NCBI RefSeq assembly: GCF_000143415.4
Contig: NW_003314406.1
Span: forward strand, 25,511-72,986
Reading direction: 5' to 3'
DNA length: 47,476 bases
DNA from: Selaginella moellendorffii
Taxonomy: Eukaryota > Streptophyta > Lycopodiopsida > Selaginellales > Selaginellaceae
The translations under genes and the position numbers were made by a program. Shown piece by piece: positions 1 through 10,899 of the stretch. Position 1 is the stretch's first letter. The number at the start of each line of letters is the position of its first letter. The notes beneath the pieces were generated by a model that saw only the letters and a list, made by a program, of their open reading frames with translations, was not told where the DNA came from and did no database searches.

Positions 1-928
1 CATCCATGAGCAACAAAAGAATGCTTGTTTCCTGTGTCTTTCTAGAAGCTCTTTGCTGGTTGATCAGGTCCTGGATAAGCTTGATGACCTTTCACCTGGC
101 CTGAGAATGGGAAAACATCACAAAACTATGTAAGACAATGCATATGGCTTTTACCTTCAAGGCTTTGTTGTAGGCAGTGTTGGGGAAGTTGATGGGGAAA
201 GCCTGAATGCCTTGGTTGACAATGTAGTACAAGGAGAAAATCTCATCCACATCGAGACTGGAGTCTTTCCTATATAAAATGTAGAGGACAGTTAGAGTAC
301 GTGAACTGTCATATCAGAAAAAACCAGTATCAAAGAGAAAATAAGACAGAGAGGAAGTAAACATCACTTACCCTTCTCATCTCGGTAAGAAGAACAATCT
401 TATGCTCCGTAGGCCACCTTGCAAGGCATGCTGTTGTAGGGGCACATACTGCTTAAGAGCTTTGGGATTGTTCACAGTGACTCAGTAAGCTTCTGGAGCT
501 TCAAGTAGCTCTCTTCAGTTAATCTCGCAAACAGATTTCGTCCAATGAGCACAACAGCGCTCTTTGGCCATCCTGTCTCAAAGCTGTCTTTGGAGAGCAC
601 GAATTTGCATGCCTCTGGTGTGGCAACCAGGACGGTGGGCTGCTAGAACAGAAATGCCTTGTAAAACCCACTCGATTATACCTGAAACCAAGAAGTGACC
701 CATGAAAGAGTATGGTAATCCAGACTTGAAGGCTCTGAGAAAAGCAGCCATGTTGATAAAGACAGGCCATCCAAGTGGACCCGGTGGAAGTGGAGGCTGT
801 CCCGGCTTTAGCACCGGCTCATAGTACCACTTGTGTAAAAATCTCGAGAATGTCGGCAAAGCAGTCACTGCCATGTTGCTTTCCAGTGATAGAGGAGGAA
901 GAACCCCATAATGGTACAGCGTTGGCAC
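1..928 (-). pseudogene. Cytochrome P450 (CYP88/ent-kaurenoic acid oxidase-like), broken, running off the window start
   Basis: Reading down the minus strand from about 880, the peptide has a P450 N-terminus: PPLPPGPLGWPVFINM then FLRAFKSGLPYSF, the proline hinge followed by a block typical of CYP88-type kaurenoic acid oxidases. It then changes frame (RYNRVGF; later ATPEAC-like and GWP-like pieces near 560-620; VNNPKALKQYVP near 430-480). Two later exons have clear splice edges: 155-269 (DVDEIF then QAFPINFPNTAYNKALK) and 1-100 (KLIQDLINQQRAS), the latter with an in-frame TGA. The heme-binding Cys region would lie before position 1. Intact members are ER-bound monooxygenases of gibberellin synthesis. 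The frame changes and stop make a pseudogene likely. The P450 call is firm; the CYP88 subfamily is inferred from the hinge and first block. Confidence 0.72.
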
Positions 929-2770
929 TCAACTATGGCGTCTGATTAATTGAGCAGCCAGTCACGTTCATATTAGTGGCTCCAGTGACGATAACTCGAG
1001 AGCACCACTGCTGTATTGGCAGTGCATTCCTCGTTGGGAAATTTCAAGCAAATACTGGATATTTTGATCGGCTCCAAAACTGTAAACACAAAATTTCAAG
1101 ATTGTATCCCCACTGCAAGAATATGGCAACCATAAATTCTCTGCCTTTCATTATTAGAGCTCAACACTGAATCTCAGTAGTTTCCAATCAAAAGAACCAA
1201 AATAAATAAATCCCAGCCTTTCTGCCACTCCTGGGAATAAGAAGGGAGACCTGCAATAGGAAAACCAGGCTGTAAAACACACAAGCACCTCCAAAAGCTC
1301 ATTCATTGGAAATAAGAACAACTACTTTTTCTAGAATTCGACATATTCTACTTTACCATAAATTACCTGGACACAGTGTCATGAGTTTAAGGTTGATTAA
1401 ACCTGCAATCCTTACTATTATGTGCTGAGATTACTTCATTTTCACATTTTTACATCTTCATTTTCCGATCCATCTTTTCTCCTACAGAAACATCAAACAT
1501 CAGTAAGTGATCCACATCAATGAGAAAGAAAAGTGCCACAAAGATATCAGAGTCAATAACAATAAAAAAGAATAGTTGTATTGATTGTGAGCCATTAGCT
1601 TGAATGCCACAGCAGTTTGTAAAAATAATCACAAGACTGGATGTGTACTCATTTGATCGAGAAAAACATGACTTGTCATCTTTCTCTCTGAAACATACAC
1701 AAATTGAGCAAATGAAAGGAGTTGAGAATGTAAAGGCACACATACCTGGTGAGCTCGATGACACAGCAAAAGTGTCCATGCCAACATCAATCCTAGAGGC
1801 CCCACCTCGATCAGGCTGCTTGCATTATAGAATTGCTGCTGGATCATCGCTGCCATCTTCACTCGGACTGGGACTCAGCTCAAAAGTAACAATGTTTGTC
1901 GAGATAAATGCTACTTTCTTCATGAATGACAAATATCATTGGTGTTATTCAGACTGAGAAGGACCGTCTCCATTATAAAGCCACACTAATAAAAAAGAGC
2001 ATAAGTGAAAGCAATGGAAAACATGAGAGCAACACCAAGAGGAAGCAAGAACGAATGTTGGAGTTCTGTACTTGTGTTTGCAAGTGAATCCAAGCGTTCC
2101 CTTGCTGGCCTGGCATACTCACAAGAGGAGGACAACAAAAGGCCTCGTCCAGTAGTTTTATCATTGGCGCCGCCAAGGTTTCACTGCCACCAAGGCCAGC
2201 AAGCCCAATTTCCATCCAGCTCTCGCCTAAAGAGATTGCAGGATTTTGCAACTTCTACCACATTCTGTTCATCATTTGGTTTTACTGTTACTTTGAAAGA
2301 TTGAATCAGCAACTCACCACAGCTGAGAACAGTTTGAACCAGCTACGTTCTGGCACATAAGAAAATTGGTATGCTATTCAGATGGAATCACGTCAAGGAT
2401 TGAGCAACTGAAACTAAGCTTTTCACCAAGGCAAGAACAAATAAAAAATGAAATAAAATTACCAGTCCTTCCCCCTGGGTCAAGCAGATAAATTCTAATT
2501 GCTGACCCACTGCATTGGCCAGTGCCGGGTGCTTCCTGGCCTGAGTCGCATAACACAAGATCAAATCACCCGAAAGAACACAAAACCTGAGGAGTTACCT
2601 GCTAATTTCCAGAGCTTTCTCATGGAACCCAAGGAGAGCCTCTTCCCGCAATAGTCCACTTTCTTTTTTTATTGAAACAACCAAGGAAACAAACAGCCTG
2701 TCAAACACACTTGAGGAGAGTTACTTACCTCCTAAACCTGATCAGCTGCTGATGGTGAACGTATCACCTG
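929..2770. other. Stretch with no recognisable gene
   Basis: Only short open frames occur on both strands. A minus-strand frame near 1749-1862 (MKMAAMIQQQFYNAS...) ends at a plausible donor (CACCAG|GTATGTG) and could be a 5' exon of an unknown gene; I do not recognise it. A short tract at 1052-1100 (CTGGATATTT, GGCTCCAAAACTGTAAA) is repeated near 9143-9200, so part of the stretch belongs to the same duplicated material as 2880-3345. Confidence 0.4.
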
Positions 2771-2879
2771 GCTCTTTTCAATCTTGGCATATGCAACTCA
2801 CTGTCCTTGGCAAATAAAAAGGTTCTGCAGGATGCTCGTCAGTGCTCTGGTATGGAGCGCTGAGCTTGTTGACCACATG

Positions 2880-3094
2880 CAAACCAGCCAGTTCTCGCCT
2901 CTCTAGGATGTTCCTTTTGACAGAAGAATAGTACGCAATGGCCAGCTCAATCCAGGGCATTGGAATTTGAAGACATCGCAGCCAATTCTTGCATCTACAA
3001 GAACAAACAATGGAGGCTGAAGTGGAATCCAGAAAAGCTTACCTTCCATATACCAACTTATAGCATGGAAGGAGAGTCCCGCAGCCAAGTTGTG

Positions 3095-3131
<37 letters not shown>

Positions 3132-3345
3132 TTGCAGCTCACAATCTGCCCTAAAACTTTCCTTGATTTGGAACGTCATTAAAATCACATTGAAGCGTTG
3201 CCACCCCTTTGGCACTTGATCTATGCCGTCTATTTGAAGTTTTTGAATTTGAACCGTTAGATTATAAGCATATTCATAAATAATATTCTAAAAATGGAAT
3301 AAAAGACGCCGGATGCCATATGCCAATAGCACGTTTAAATAAGGG
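2880..3345. repeat. Segmental duplicate, copy 1 (pair with 9200-10170)
   Basis: From GCCAGTTCTCGCCTCT through CAATGGCCAGCTCAATCC, ACAAACAATGGAGGCTGAAG and GTCCCGCAGCCAAG to CCGGATGCCATATGCC and GTTTAAATAAGGGAGTA, the sequence matches 9206-10173 in the same order with small differences. The distal half (3160-3345) is the start of a dispersed non-coding repeat; the proximal half looks like exon remnants on the minus strand with a donor near 3040. The protein family is not recognised. Confidence 0.75.
3101..3126. repeat. (GA)n microsatellite
   Basis: About 13 GA dinucleotides within duplicate copy 1. The matching position near 9940 has only a short GA run, so this tract expanded or contracted after duplication. 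Confidence 0.9.
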
Positions 3346-3357
3346 AGTACTAGCAGA

Positions 3358-3993
3358 GACCCCAGCTCCGCTGGGAGATATAACATACCCAAGATAAATA
3401 ATTCTTCTTTTCTAATTTTACAATATTAGAAAATTTTATTATATATAAAGTTAAATTTATCTTAAATTTTCTAGTATTCATATCCAGAGAAATGTACAAT
3501 AATATAAATAGATAATCATGTGTGTTGGGGAAGTAAGATCATTTTTTATCATCTTTAAATTTGAATTTGATGTTTTTGATTGCCTTTATAAAAAGGTGCA
3601 CAACCCTAAACACATATACAGATTTCTGCCATGCTTTAAAAGCAATTCAACAATATGTTCTATAAAGGTTTCATTTTATAAAACAATGAGTATGCTGAAA
3701 TATTTGTTAGGAGATATAGCATACCCAAGATAAATAGATCTTCTTTTCTAATTTTACAATGTTAGAAATTTTGATTGTATACAAAGTTTAATTTATCTTA
3801 ATTTTTCTACTATTCATCTCCAGAGAAATGGAAAATAATGCAATTAGATAATAATGCAAATGTTGGGGAAGATAAGATCATATTTTAATCATCACTAAAT
3901 TTGAATTTGAATTCTTTTAATGCCTTTATAAAAAGGTACACAAACCTAAACACATCTACAAGATTGCTGGCATGATTTAAAAGCAATTCAGTT
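3358..3993. repeat. Two tandem copies of an AT-rich dispersed repeat with a CCCAGC hairpin at its head
   Basis: The unit starts with a small hairpin (CCCAGCTCCGCTGGGAG, 3362-3378), then GAGATATA(A/G)CATACCCAAG, TAGA-rich sequence, TATTCAT..CCAGAGAAATG, GTTGGGGAAG, TTTGAATTTGA and TTTATAAAAAGGT(A/G)CACAA. It repeats from about 3712, without the hairpin. A third copy lies at 40070-40475. No coding potential is seen. The element type (MITE or Helitron-like end) is not determined. Confidence 0.75.
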
Positions 3994-5426
3994 TTCATAA
4001 AACCAAAGAAATATATACTACCAAAACATAATAGGTCAATTTTCGGAAATTATAATTTTGATTGCATATTCAGATAATGTGTTTTTATTTGAACTGTAAT
4101 AATACCTTTAACATTAATTCTATCTTAACTGTAATGATGCCTCTAACTAAGTAAAGAATGTTGTAGAACACTTTACTCTTGTAGACTAAATATGATTTAT
4201 ATAATTAATTACACTTATAAAAATCTTCGAAAACTAATGAAATGTTTTTAGTTTTCTTAAAAAATATACATGTTTTGGATATTAATCTTATCAACAATTT
4301 CTTTGAATAGAAAAATAAATTAGTTTCTAATATATTTACTAATTTATATTTTACAACAATAACACTCTTTTATTTTATTACTTGCTCCAAATACTCCACT
4401 ATCTGGTTTTTAGTTAAAAAAATCTTTACTCTAAATATTAATTGTATTATTAATATTCAAATCCACTTTTCAGTATTTTTAATATATTTTTCATCTTGTA
4501 AAATCCATCTCTGACACTTAAATTCTATTGCCACTATTTACATCCCTTGGAGTTGAAACGAAAAATTCTAAATAACATATTTTGTTCAAGAGTTCCAAAT
4601 ACAAACTTCTAGGAGTATCATTTAATTTCTTTTGAGAAAATATTTTTATGCATATATTTGAAGAAGTTTGAATATGTTGATATTATAAGTGGATTTAGCA
4701 TATATAACAAAAGCATGTAATTCTTTTTATAGATCTTGAAGTGAGATATAAGATTAAAATAAATAATTAGATTATAATAGTCTGAAAATAAATATAGAAA
4801 GATTCATGATGAAAAAGTTTGAAGGATTTCCTTTATATTGGGTTTAGTATTCTTATGTTTTGTAAAGAAGCCGTTATTGATTTTTTCTGGGATGGAATTG
4901 TTGTTAATGAAAGCATATCACTATTGATTACAATTAGTTACACAACACTACCAGTAAATCAATCTAGTAGGAAATGTTAGCAATTAACATAGAAAATAAG
5001 ATTATTATATTCATAATAAGATTTAAAATTTGTTAAATAATTTTTTTAAAGAATATTTTAGCCACTTTACATCATCATTCTTTTGTATTATAAATTAGAT
5101 TTTTCAAACCTAGATTATATTGTACATAAAACTAAAAATTATATAATTAGATCTAACATACAACTATAGACATGAATAACTAAAATATTTTTGTTATTGC
5201 AAGAACCACTGCTTCCTTCTAACTATAAGAAATTTTTGGTTTTATTAAATACTATAGAGTACCATTATCTACATTAAAACTTTTTTAAAATAAAATTATT
5301 TAAAAAGAAACATATTTTCAGCTGGGATTTATATCAGTTGTAAGATGGATGTTGTAGAAAATGCTAATCTTGAAGACTAAAATTGTTTTAGAAAATTATT
5401 CATACTTATAAAGATACTAAAATATA
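3994..5426. other. AT-rich intergenic tract, no gene seen
   Basis: The tract is strongly AT-rich with stops in every frame at short intervals. I see no RNA gene, terminal repeats or tandem array. Confidence 0.6.
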
Positions 5427-5495
5427 ATGATATTTTATTATATCTTCCTTCGGATGGAGCTTTGCTTTCTTCAACTTCTTTTATCCCTGTTACAG

Positions 5496-6399
5496 GTGGT
5501 TATGGAGCTGGGAGGCAATGCTTCATGCTTAGTGGAAGATCTCGTTCCAGACTTGGAAGGTACAATCGCTAGGTTGGTCCATGAGGGATTCTATCAGAGC
5601 GGCCAGTTGTGCATTCACATGCAGCGTCTTTAGGTGAAAGGTGAGGTATCCGACACTCGTCTTTAAATTCTATCATATTCTTTGTTCTCAAATAGAGCTT
5701 TGATCTAACGTATTTGGTGCTGGTTGTGTAGGTGAATGATGCATTGATCGCTGCCGTTAAGAAACTCAAGGGTGGAGAAGACAACACGTCAGTCGTCAGC
5801 AGCTACAGTGGAGAAGAGCGTGAACGAGGCAGTGAAGGCAGGCACCAAACTTTTAGTTGGTGGTAAGCGAACAGGAGCTTTCATGGAGCCAATGATCCTG
5901 GAAGACGCTCCCTTTGACACGGACACAAGGAAGGAAGAGATTTTCAGTCCCGTGATCCTTCTCTACTCATACAAGTCAGCTCTCAAAGTTTCTTAGCTCC
6001 CGAAGTTCTTCTTTACTTCCTTTTCTTTTCTCTAAACTTAAACGGTGGTGACGCAGTGATTTCAAGGAAGCCGTGATGGAAGCTAACAGCACACATTACG
6101 GTCTCCAAGCCGGCGTCTTTATGTGTGATCTAAACAAGGCCTTCTATGCGTTTGAGCATATAGAGGTAGCTTTGCATTTGAGATATAGAGTATTGATCGA
6201 CTGTTTGATAATTATTTGATCCTCACAGGCTGGAGGAGTTTGCCTCAACGATTTGCCAAGCATGTGCGTTGATAGCCAGCCATACGGTGGGATCAAAGAC
6301 TCTGGAATCCAACGAGAGGATGTCAAGTACGCGAGGGACGACATGCTCGAAACCAAAGTTTTAGTCATGTGCAATGTAGGCAACACATCTTACTTTTGA
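5496..6399 (+). pseudogene. NAD(P)-dependent aldehyde dehydrogenase, 5'-truncated and broken
   Basis: Four exons with good splice sites can be drawn: 5496-5640, 5732-5974, 6057-6165 and 6229-6399. Exon 1 has the ALDH block VMELGGNASCLVEDL and the catalytic-Cys region FYQSGQLCI (Cys retained). Exon 2 has VNDALIAAVKKLK, then after a frame change VEKSVNEAVKAGTKLLVGG and EEIFSPVI. Exons 3-4 give DFKEAVMEAN, NDLPSMCVD, PYGGIKDSGIQRE and the C-terminal end at a TGA. Defects are the missing N-terminal cofactor-binding half, an in-frame TAG in exon 1 (5629-5631), and a frame change plus apparent deletion in exon 2. Intact family members oxidise aldehydes to acids in cytosol or organelles. Confidence 0.85.
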
Positions 6400-6509
6400 T
6401 CAAGCTCGAGCTCGAGCTTTTGAGAAGAGTAAATACAGTCTATCCACAAATCATTGCTGGGTTGTCCTGGTTTGCTCGCTCGCTCTCCAGCACCATCAAC
6501 CTTTTACCT

Positions 6510-7400
6510 TTAGGATGGAGAATGCTTGTCTATAAACTCCTATAGCTTGTGAGCGAGCTCGGGATCTCTGCCATAAGCACTACAGTTGGATTTGTTGGAA
6601 TCCACGAAGTATTGCCCAGTGACTTCCTCGAGGCTTGGATGTAAAGCCGTGTAGCACATCATAGCAGCGCCCTGAGAGATCGATCACATATTAGTCACGA
6701 AAAACTTCCAGATTATTGGGAGAATTCTTCTTACCTGTGGCACATTTTTCCAAAGGAAGCTGGAGAAGAACTTGAGAACCCCTGCATGAAGATCAAAGTT
6801 CCATAAGTAACCAAAAAAAAACTCATTATGTAGAGTGTGTACGGCATCAAAGTAGATATAGTTTAAGATTTGTGTGATATCATAAAGTTATAATACTGTT
6901 TTTAAGAGTAATCTTTTGTGCATTGATACATGAAAATATAAAAATAAATACAATGGTGTAAAGGTAAAAATATGATTGAGACAACATTATACACAATACA
7001 AAAGGCTACCATCTTAAAAAATGTGATTCATCATCACCTAAGCTTTTATTATTATTAAATCAATCTATGGACCATAGTTGAATTTTCTGATATATTATTT
7101 TCTTAGGAAAAAAAGATTATGTATCATCAACATCCTAATATCAGAGTAAAACCTTACCTCCTTTCATTGAGGCAAACAAACGAGGCAAAGAGACAAACTC
7201 ATTATGTAGAGTGTGTACCGCATCAAAGGTGTCATTATGAACCCTGGATGAACAGCGTTGGCTGTGATGTCAACTCCTTCGGCCTAATCAGCGAAAGAGA
7301 AAGCATTGACAAATACCTTGAATCTCATTGCCAGTTCTTTGGCATGGAAGATGTTTGCGAGCTTGGATTGACTGTATGCTCTAGTGTCGGAGTACCTTTT
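6510..7400 (-). pseudogene. Short-chain dehydrogenase/reductase (retinol-dehydrogenase / TIC32-like), partial
   Basis: Minus-strand exons: from about 7400 with the SDR active-site motif YSQSKLAN followed by IFHAKELAMRF; a 33-nt intron; then AEGVDITANAVHPGFIMT (the PG-containing block after the active site). After a disrupted interval come 6781-6735 (VLKFFSSFLWKNVPQ) and 6671-6510 (GAAMMCYTALHPSLEEVTGQYF). The N-terminal NAD(P)-binding TGxxxGIG half is absent. The last exon has an in-frame TAG in HKL*EFIDK. An AT-rich insertion (6857-7196) bounded by 35-bp direct repeats splits the gene. Intact members are NAD(P)-dependent oxidoreductases. Confidence 0.8.
6822..7231. mobile_element. AT-rich insertion flanked by about 35-bp direct repeats inside the SDR pseudogene
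   Basis: ACTCATTATGTAGAGTGTGT(A)CSGCATCAAAG occurs at 6822-6855 and again at 7197-7229. The sequence between resembles 19745-19925 (shared AAGATTTRTGTRATATCATAA, GATTGAGACAA.ATTA and AATGTGATTCAYCATCA blocks), so it is a member of a dispersed non-coding repeat. The second flank lies within SDR coding sequence (TPLMRYTL), so the first is the duplicate. The flank length is larger than most target-site duplications. Confidence 0.5.
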
Positions 7401-7455
7401 GGAAGAAAAAAGGAAGAATGTAAGCTCACGAGAAAAGAGAGCTGTTTGGTGTACT

Positions 7456-7617
7456 AATGACGAGATTCCCAGGTGCCTTGACAGTTTCACCACCTGCTTG
7501 AGCAGACATTGACAAGCTGTCCTTTCCACCTTCTATTGCGACCTCAAGCTCGATCATAGTGTCGCGAAGAGCAACAGCAGCATTGTACATATGTGCTCCT
7601 TTGGAATCAAGCTCAAC
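7456..7617 (-). pseudogene. Phosphoribosylformylglycinamidine synthase (PurL/FGAM synthase) exon fragment
   Basis: A minus-strand exon starting after a clean TTTGCAG acceptor encodes VELDSKGAHMYNAAVALRD, MIELEVAIEGGKDSLSMSAQ and GGETVKAPGNLVIS. The GGKDSLSM and KAPGNLVIS blocks are characteristic of the ATP-binding AIRS-like domain of PurL (purine synthesis, step 4). Only this exon is present; no glutaminase domain lies near. It sits about 60 bp upstream of, and on the same strand as, the SDR fragment, forming an artificial chimera of two unrelated genes, as seen in transposon-captured fragments. Confidence 0.8.
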
Positions 7618-7711
7618 CTGCAAAGTTAAACATATCATAAGGTGAAATATCCTTGACAAAAAAAAAGTTCTGGCTGAGCTGCAGGATGCTCATCAATGCA
7701 CTGGTATCAAT

Positions 7712-8110
7712 TTATATTCCAGCAGAGTTGGGGTCTCTACTATAGTAGTACTGCACAATAGGAATAAAGCAATTAGGTAGAGAACAAAAATAAGTGCCCA
7801 TTCCATAGCCAGAAAAAAAGCTATTTTGATTCACTAAGATCAAGATACAGTTCAGTATAGTATTTTTTTCTTTTATAATTACAGAATTTTTGAAAGTCTT
7901 ACAGATTTGAAAAATCATGGCCTCTGTTGTGGCAAGAAACTGTGCTGTTGGGATCCAAGGCAGTCCTCCTACAAACACCAGATAAAGTAATAATAGCACA
8001 AATAATAAATATTCACCTATAGCCAGCAACGAAGTAATGGACGACAATGAAGATTTGAAGCTTGGCAAGCTCGTCGGACCCATATCTCGTTGCCCATTAG
8101 CATTGACCAT
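7712..8110 (-). pseudogene. Unrecognised two-exon fragment
   Basis: The open frame starts MVNANGQRDMGPTSLP. A donor near 8020 (CTATAG|GTGAAT) and an acceptor (TTTGTAG|GAGGACTGCC) near 7974 would remove a Leu-rich intron translation and join to GLPWIPTAQFLATTEAM. I do not recognise the family with confidence; a glycolipid-transfer-type start (FLATTEAM) was considered but is weak. The TM-like Leu run is intron, not a membrane segment. Confidence 0.35.
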
Positions 8111-8537
8111 TGAGCGTCATATACCAAAAGAAGAAAAAGAAGGGCAAGAACATCGTGAAGAAGAAGAAAAAGCAAAAATCTTAAGAAACAGAACAAAGTG
8201 AAAGCTTGGAAATGGAATAGAAAATGCGGCCTACAGACATATATTCTTTCAGAACCTTTCTTTAGTTGGCTGAATTTTCCTATTTCTTGTGCAGAGGTTG
8301 AACTTTGTCAAACTATGAGCGCTAGCTTCCCTGGATTTGGACGATGTCAAAGGATTTCTTAAGCATGGAAACACTCATCAGAGGCAGCAGACACGGTTTA
8401 TGACGACTTAACTTGGACTATAAGAGCCTTGTATCAGTGGCCCACTTCATCACGGAACTACGCTCATCTTCAGATCATCGATCACTGCCAAGAAAATTCA
8501 AGGAGGAAGAAGACATGCCAAGCTGCAATACCTGAGG

Positions 8538-8982
8538 ATGGGAAGTTGGAGAGGGAACATTTTGGTTTTGCTTCTGCTGTCTCTGAGCTTGGGTGTTTTG
8601 GCTCATGATGAGAGTGGAGGATACAAGAATGGCTACCACAGTTACTCGAGATCCTGTCCTCAAGCCGAGAGAATCATCAGGGACACTCTGAGCAAGCACA
8701 CCGATTGGAACAGGACGATACCAGCAGGAGTTCTACGCTTGCACTTCCACGACTGTTTCATCGACAGGAGTAGCTTTGCAGGATTTAAATTCTGGTCTTC
8801 TAACTTTGCTGTTCTTCAGGACTGTGATGGATCGGTTCTTCTCGACCCAACTCCCACCGATGGAAGTAAAGTGTAAAAATTGTCCCTTCCAAGCCTCATG
8901 TCCGCCAAGACCTTCATTTTTGTCCTGGTGTTGTCTCCTACGCTGACACTCGTGCCATAGCTGCCAGAGATTCAACCGTCAT
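8538..8982 (+). pseudogene. Class III (secretory) peroxidase, 5' portion, broken
   Basis: The ATG at 8538 opens a signal peptide (ILVLLLLSLSLGVLA), then the mature start GYHSYSRSCPQAERIIRDTL and the distal heme site AGVLRLHFHDCF with catalytic Arg and His. An intron-like interval with no clean donor ends at CTTCAG (8819) before DCDGSVLLDPTP (Ca2+ site). After a frame change come KPHVRQDLHF and CPGVVSYADTRAIAARDS (normally CPGVVSCAD; the disulfide Cys is Tyr here), ending at a donor ATG|GTAAGT (8982). The proximal-His exon is absent. Intact members are extracellular heme peroxidases in lignin or H2O2 metabolism. A TATA-like CTATAAGAG lies at 8418. Confidence 0.85.
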
Positions 8983-9199
8983 GGTAAGTTTAGCATCTTT
9001 TTAGAAATACTGGATCAAGTTCTAAGATGGAGAGGAAAGTATTACCAAGTCCCAACTGGATGCTACCACGAAAGAGTTTCCATCCAGGAATGCAGCAACA
9101 CCTTACAATCTCTGTTTGGGGATGCATCATCTCTCATTAAAAACACTGGATATTTCAATTGGCTCCAAAACTGTAAAACAGTTGTAAATCACAAAATTT

Positions 9200-10170
9200 G
9201 CGAACCAGCCAGTTCTTGCCTCTATAGGATGATCCTTTTAACAGCAGAATAGTCGCAATGGCCAGCTCAATCCAGGGCACTGGAATTTGAAGACATTGCA
9301 GCCAATTCTTGGAGATCTTCCCCATCTACAAGAACAAACAATGGAGGCTGAAGTGGAATCCAGTAAAGTTTACCTTCCATGTACCAACTTATAGCATGGC
9401 AGGAGAGTCCCGCAGCCAAGTCGTGGTGTAGGCGTACTTCATCATGAGATTGAGTAGTGGGCGCACCTGCTCTTCATTCGACACAAACACATCCAGCCGA
9501 AACCAGAGTCACTCGTGGGACTCGATGTCTGTGACACAGGAACGCCACCTGTTTACTCCTCCCATTTTCTCCTTGGCCTCGTTCTGGATGAAGGCCTGGT
9601 CCTCTGAGGATGGCAGCATCCATGCTCTTTTTGCAGCGATGCTCCTCTCGCCCCATGTTTGCCCCAATCTGCCTGATCGCCCTATGAGAATTTTAGTTGC
9701 TGGCAAAAGCTCAGCAGCAAATCCACCTGCGAGCTCTGATCAGAGAAATCAAACAAGCAAGAACAACAGGAAAAAAATTCTTTTTTTTTTCTAAACGACA
9801 ATGAATAGAACACTCACTTGGGACTGGTGCTCGTAAGGATTGGGAAGACCATCTTTGTCACGGCCACTTTTTTTGCACGGCCGGCTCGTCAGTCCCCAGC
9901 TAGTCCGATCAAACGCAGCAAATAGAAAATTTCAGCACACAGAGAGAGAGAGCTCACAATCTGCCCAATTGCCCTAAATTTTTTCTCTTGATTTGGATCG
10001 TCATTAAAAAATTGAAGAGTTGCCACCCCTTTGGCACTTGATCTATGCCATCTATTTGAAGTTTTTGAATTTGAACCGTTAGATTATAAGTATATTCAGA
10101 AATAATATTCTAAAAATGGAATAAAAGACGCCGGATGCCATATGCCAATAGCACGTTTAAATAAGGGAGT
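9200..10170. repeat. Segmental duplicate, copy 2, with longer minus-strand gene remnant
   Basis: This is collinear with 2880-3345 but retains extra coding-like sequence at 9425-9700 on the minus strand: KILIGRSGRLGQTWGERSI, SSEDQAFIQNEAKEKMGG, a TGA, then RLDVFVSNEEQVRPLLNLMM and TTWLRDSPAM. The family is not recognised. At 10173 the repeat jumps to sequence equivalent to about 3514 (TGTTGGAGAAGATAAG), so the AT-rich repeat is internally deleted here and abuts the RPA-like ORF. Confidence 0.7.
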
Positions 10171-10196
10171 ATGATGCATGTGTTGGAGAAGATAAG

Positions 10197-10709
10197 ATGG
10201 TTGGTGTTGTTATATTGGTTGGACTGACAAATGTTATATGCAAGGATACTGGGACTCTCATTAAGAGGAGGACGTTATGTCTTGGTGATGAATCAGGAAG
10301 GAGTGAAGGAGTATTGATGTTTGTCTTTGGGACTCCAAAGCTGAAGAGGTATTCAAAAATATATGAAAAGTTTCAAAGAGGAGAGAAGCAGGTCTTGTGT
10401 GTAAAAAGTGGTAAAATATCTGAATACGATGGGAAGTCAATATTTGTTATAGGAGTTTCAATAGTTTTACTTGATGCTGATATAGAGATTGTAGCTAGAG
10501 TACGTGCATGGTATTCAGTAACTTTAGATTCCATCAGTTTCATCTATGTCACCGGGTCATCAGGCTCTAATTTAGCTGTTCGTATGATGGGACTTAATCT
10601 CAAGGTTGTGAAGAGTTCAGACAGTTACAGAATTACTGCTAACATCAGAGACATTTGCTTTGATAATTTTTCTTATCTAGCTTGTACAGCAGATCTTGAG
10701 TCATGGTGA
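10197..10709 (+). CDS. RPA70-like single-stranded-DNA-binding (OB-fold) protein, partial
   Basis: The 170-codon open frame matches the central DNA-binding domain of replication protein A subunit 1: MVGVVILVGL, then GTLIKRRTLCLGDESGRS (compare the TQKRTLQLKDMSGRSVE-type block), VLCVKSGKISEYDGKSI and VARVRAWY at the usual end of the OB fold. The C-terminal zinc-finger domain and N-terminal domains are absent, so it is a fragment of a roughly 600-residue protein or a small derivative. The ATG sits immediately after a dispersed repeat end, so it may have lost its own promoter. Plant Helitrons can carry RPA-like genes, but no Rep/helicase is seen here. No internal stop is present. Confidence 0.65.
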   Translation: MVGVVILVGLTNVICKDTGTLIKRRTLCLGDESGRSEGVLMFVFGTPKLKRYSKIYEKFQRGEKQVLCVKSGKISEYDGKSIFVIGVSIVLLDADIEIVARVRAWYSVTLDSISFIYVTGSSGSNLAVRMMGLNLKVVKSSDSYRITANIRDICFDNFSYLACTADLESW

Positions 10710-10899
10710 CAGCAGTGGAGTTGCTGGAGAAAGAAACGACAAGGGCTGTAGGGTGTTGCTGTGGAAAGCAGTCGAAGATCAACTGTTTGCCAGGAATGGT
10801 TGTGGTTGTTGCCAATAGGCTTGGTGCAAGTGAGCAAACCCTGGATGCAAGGGGAGAAGAAGAGGAAAATAAACAAAAGAAAAAGGAAAAAAAGAAGAC

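Noticed and set aside
8296-8310. GGTTGAACTTTGTCA shared with 26436-26450
   Set aside because: A single 15-bp match without flanking similarity; could be chance.
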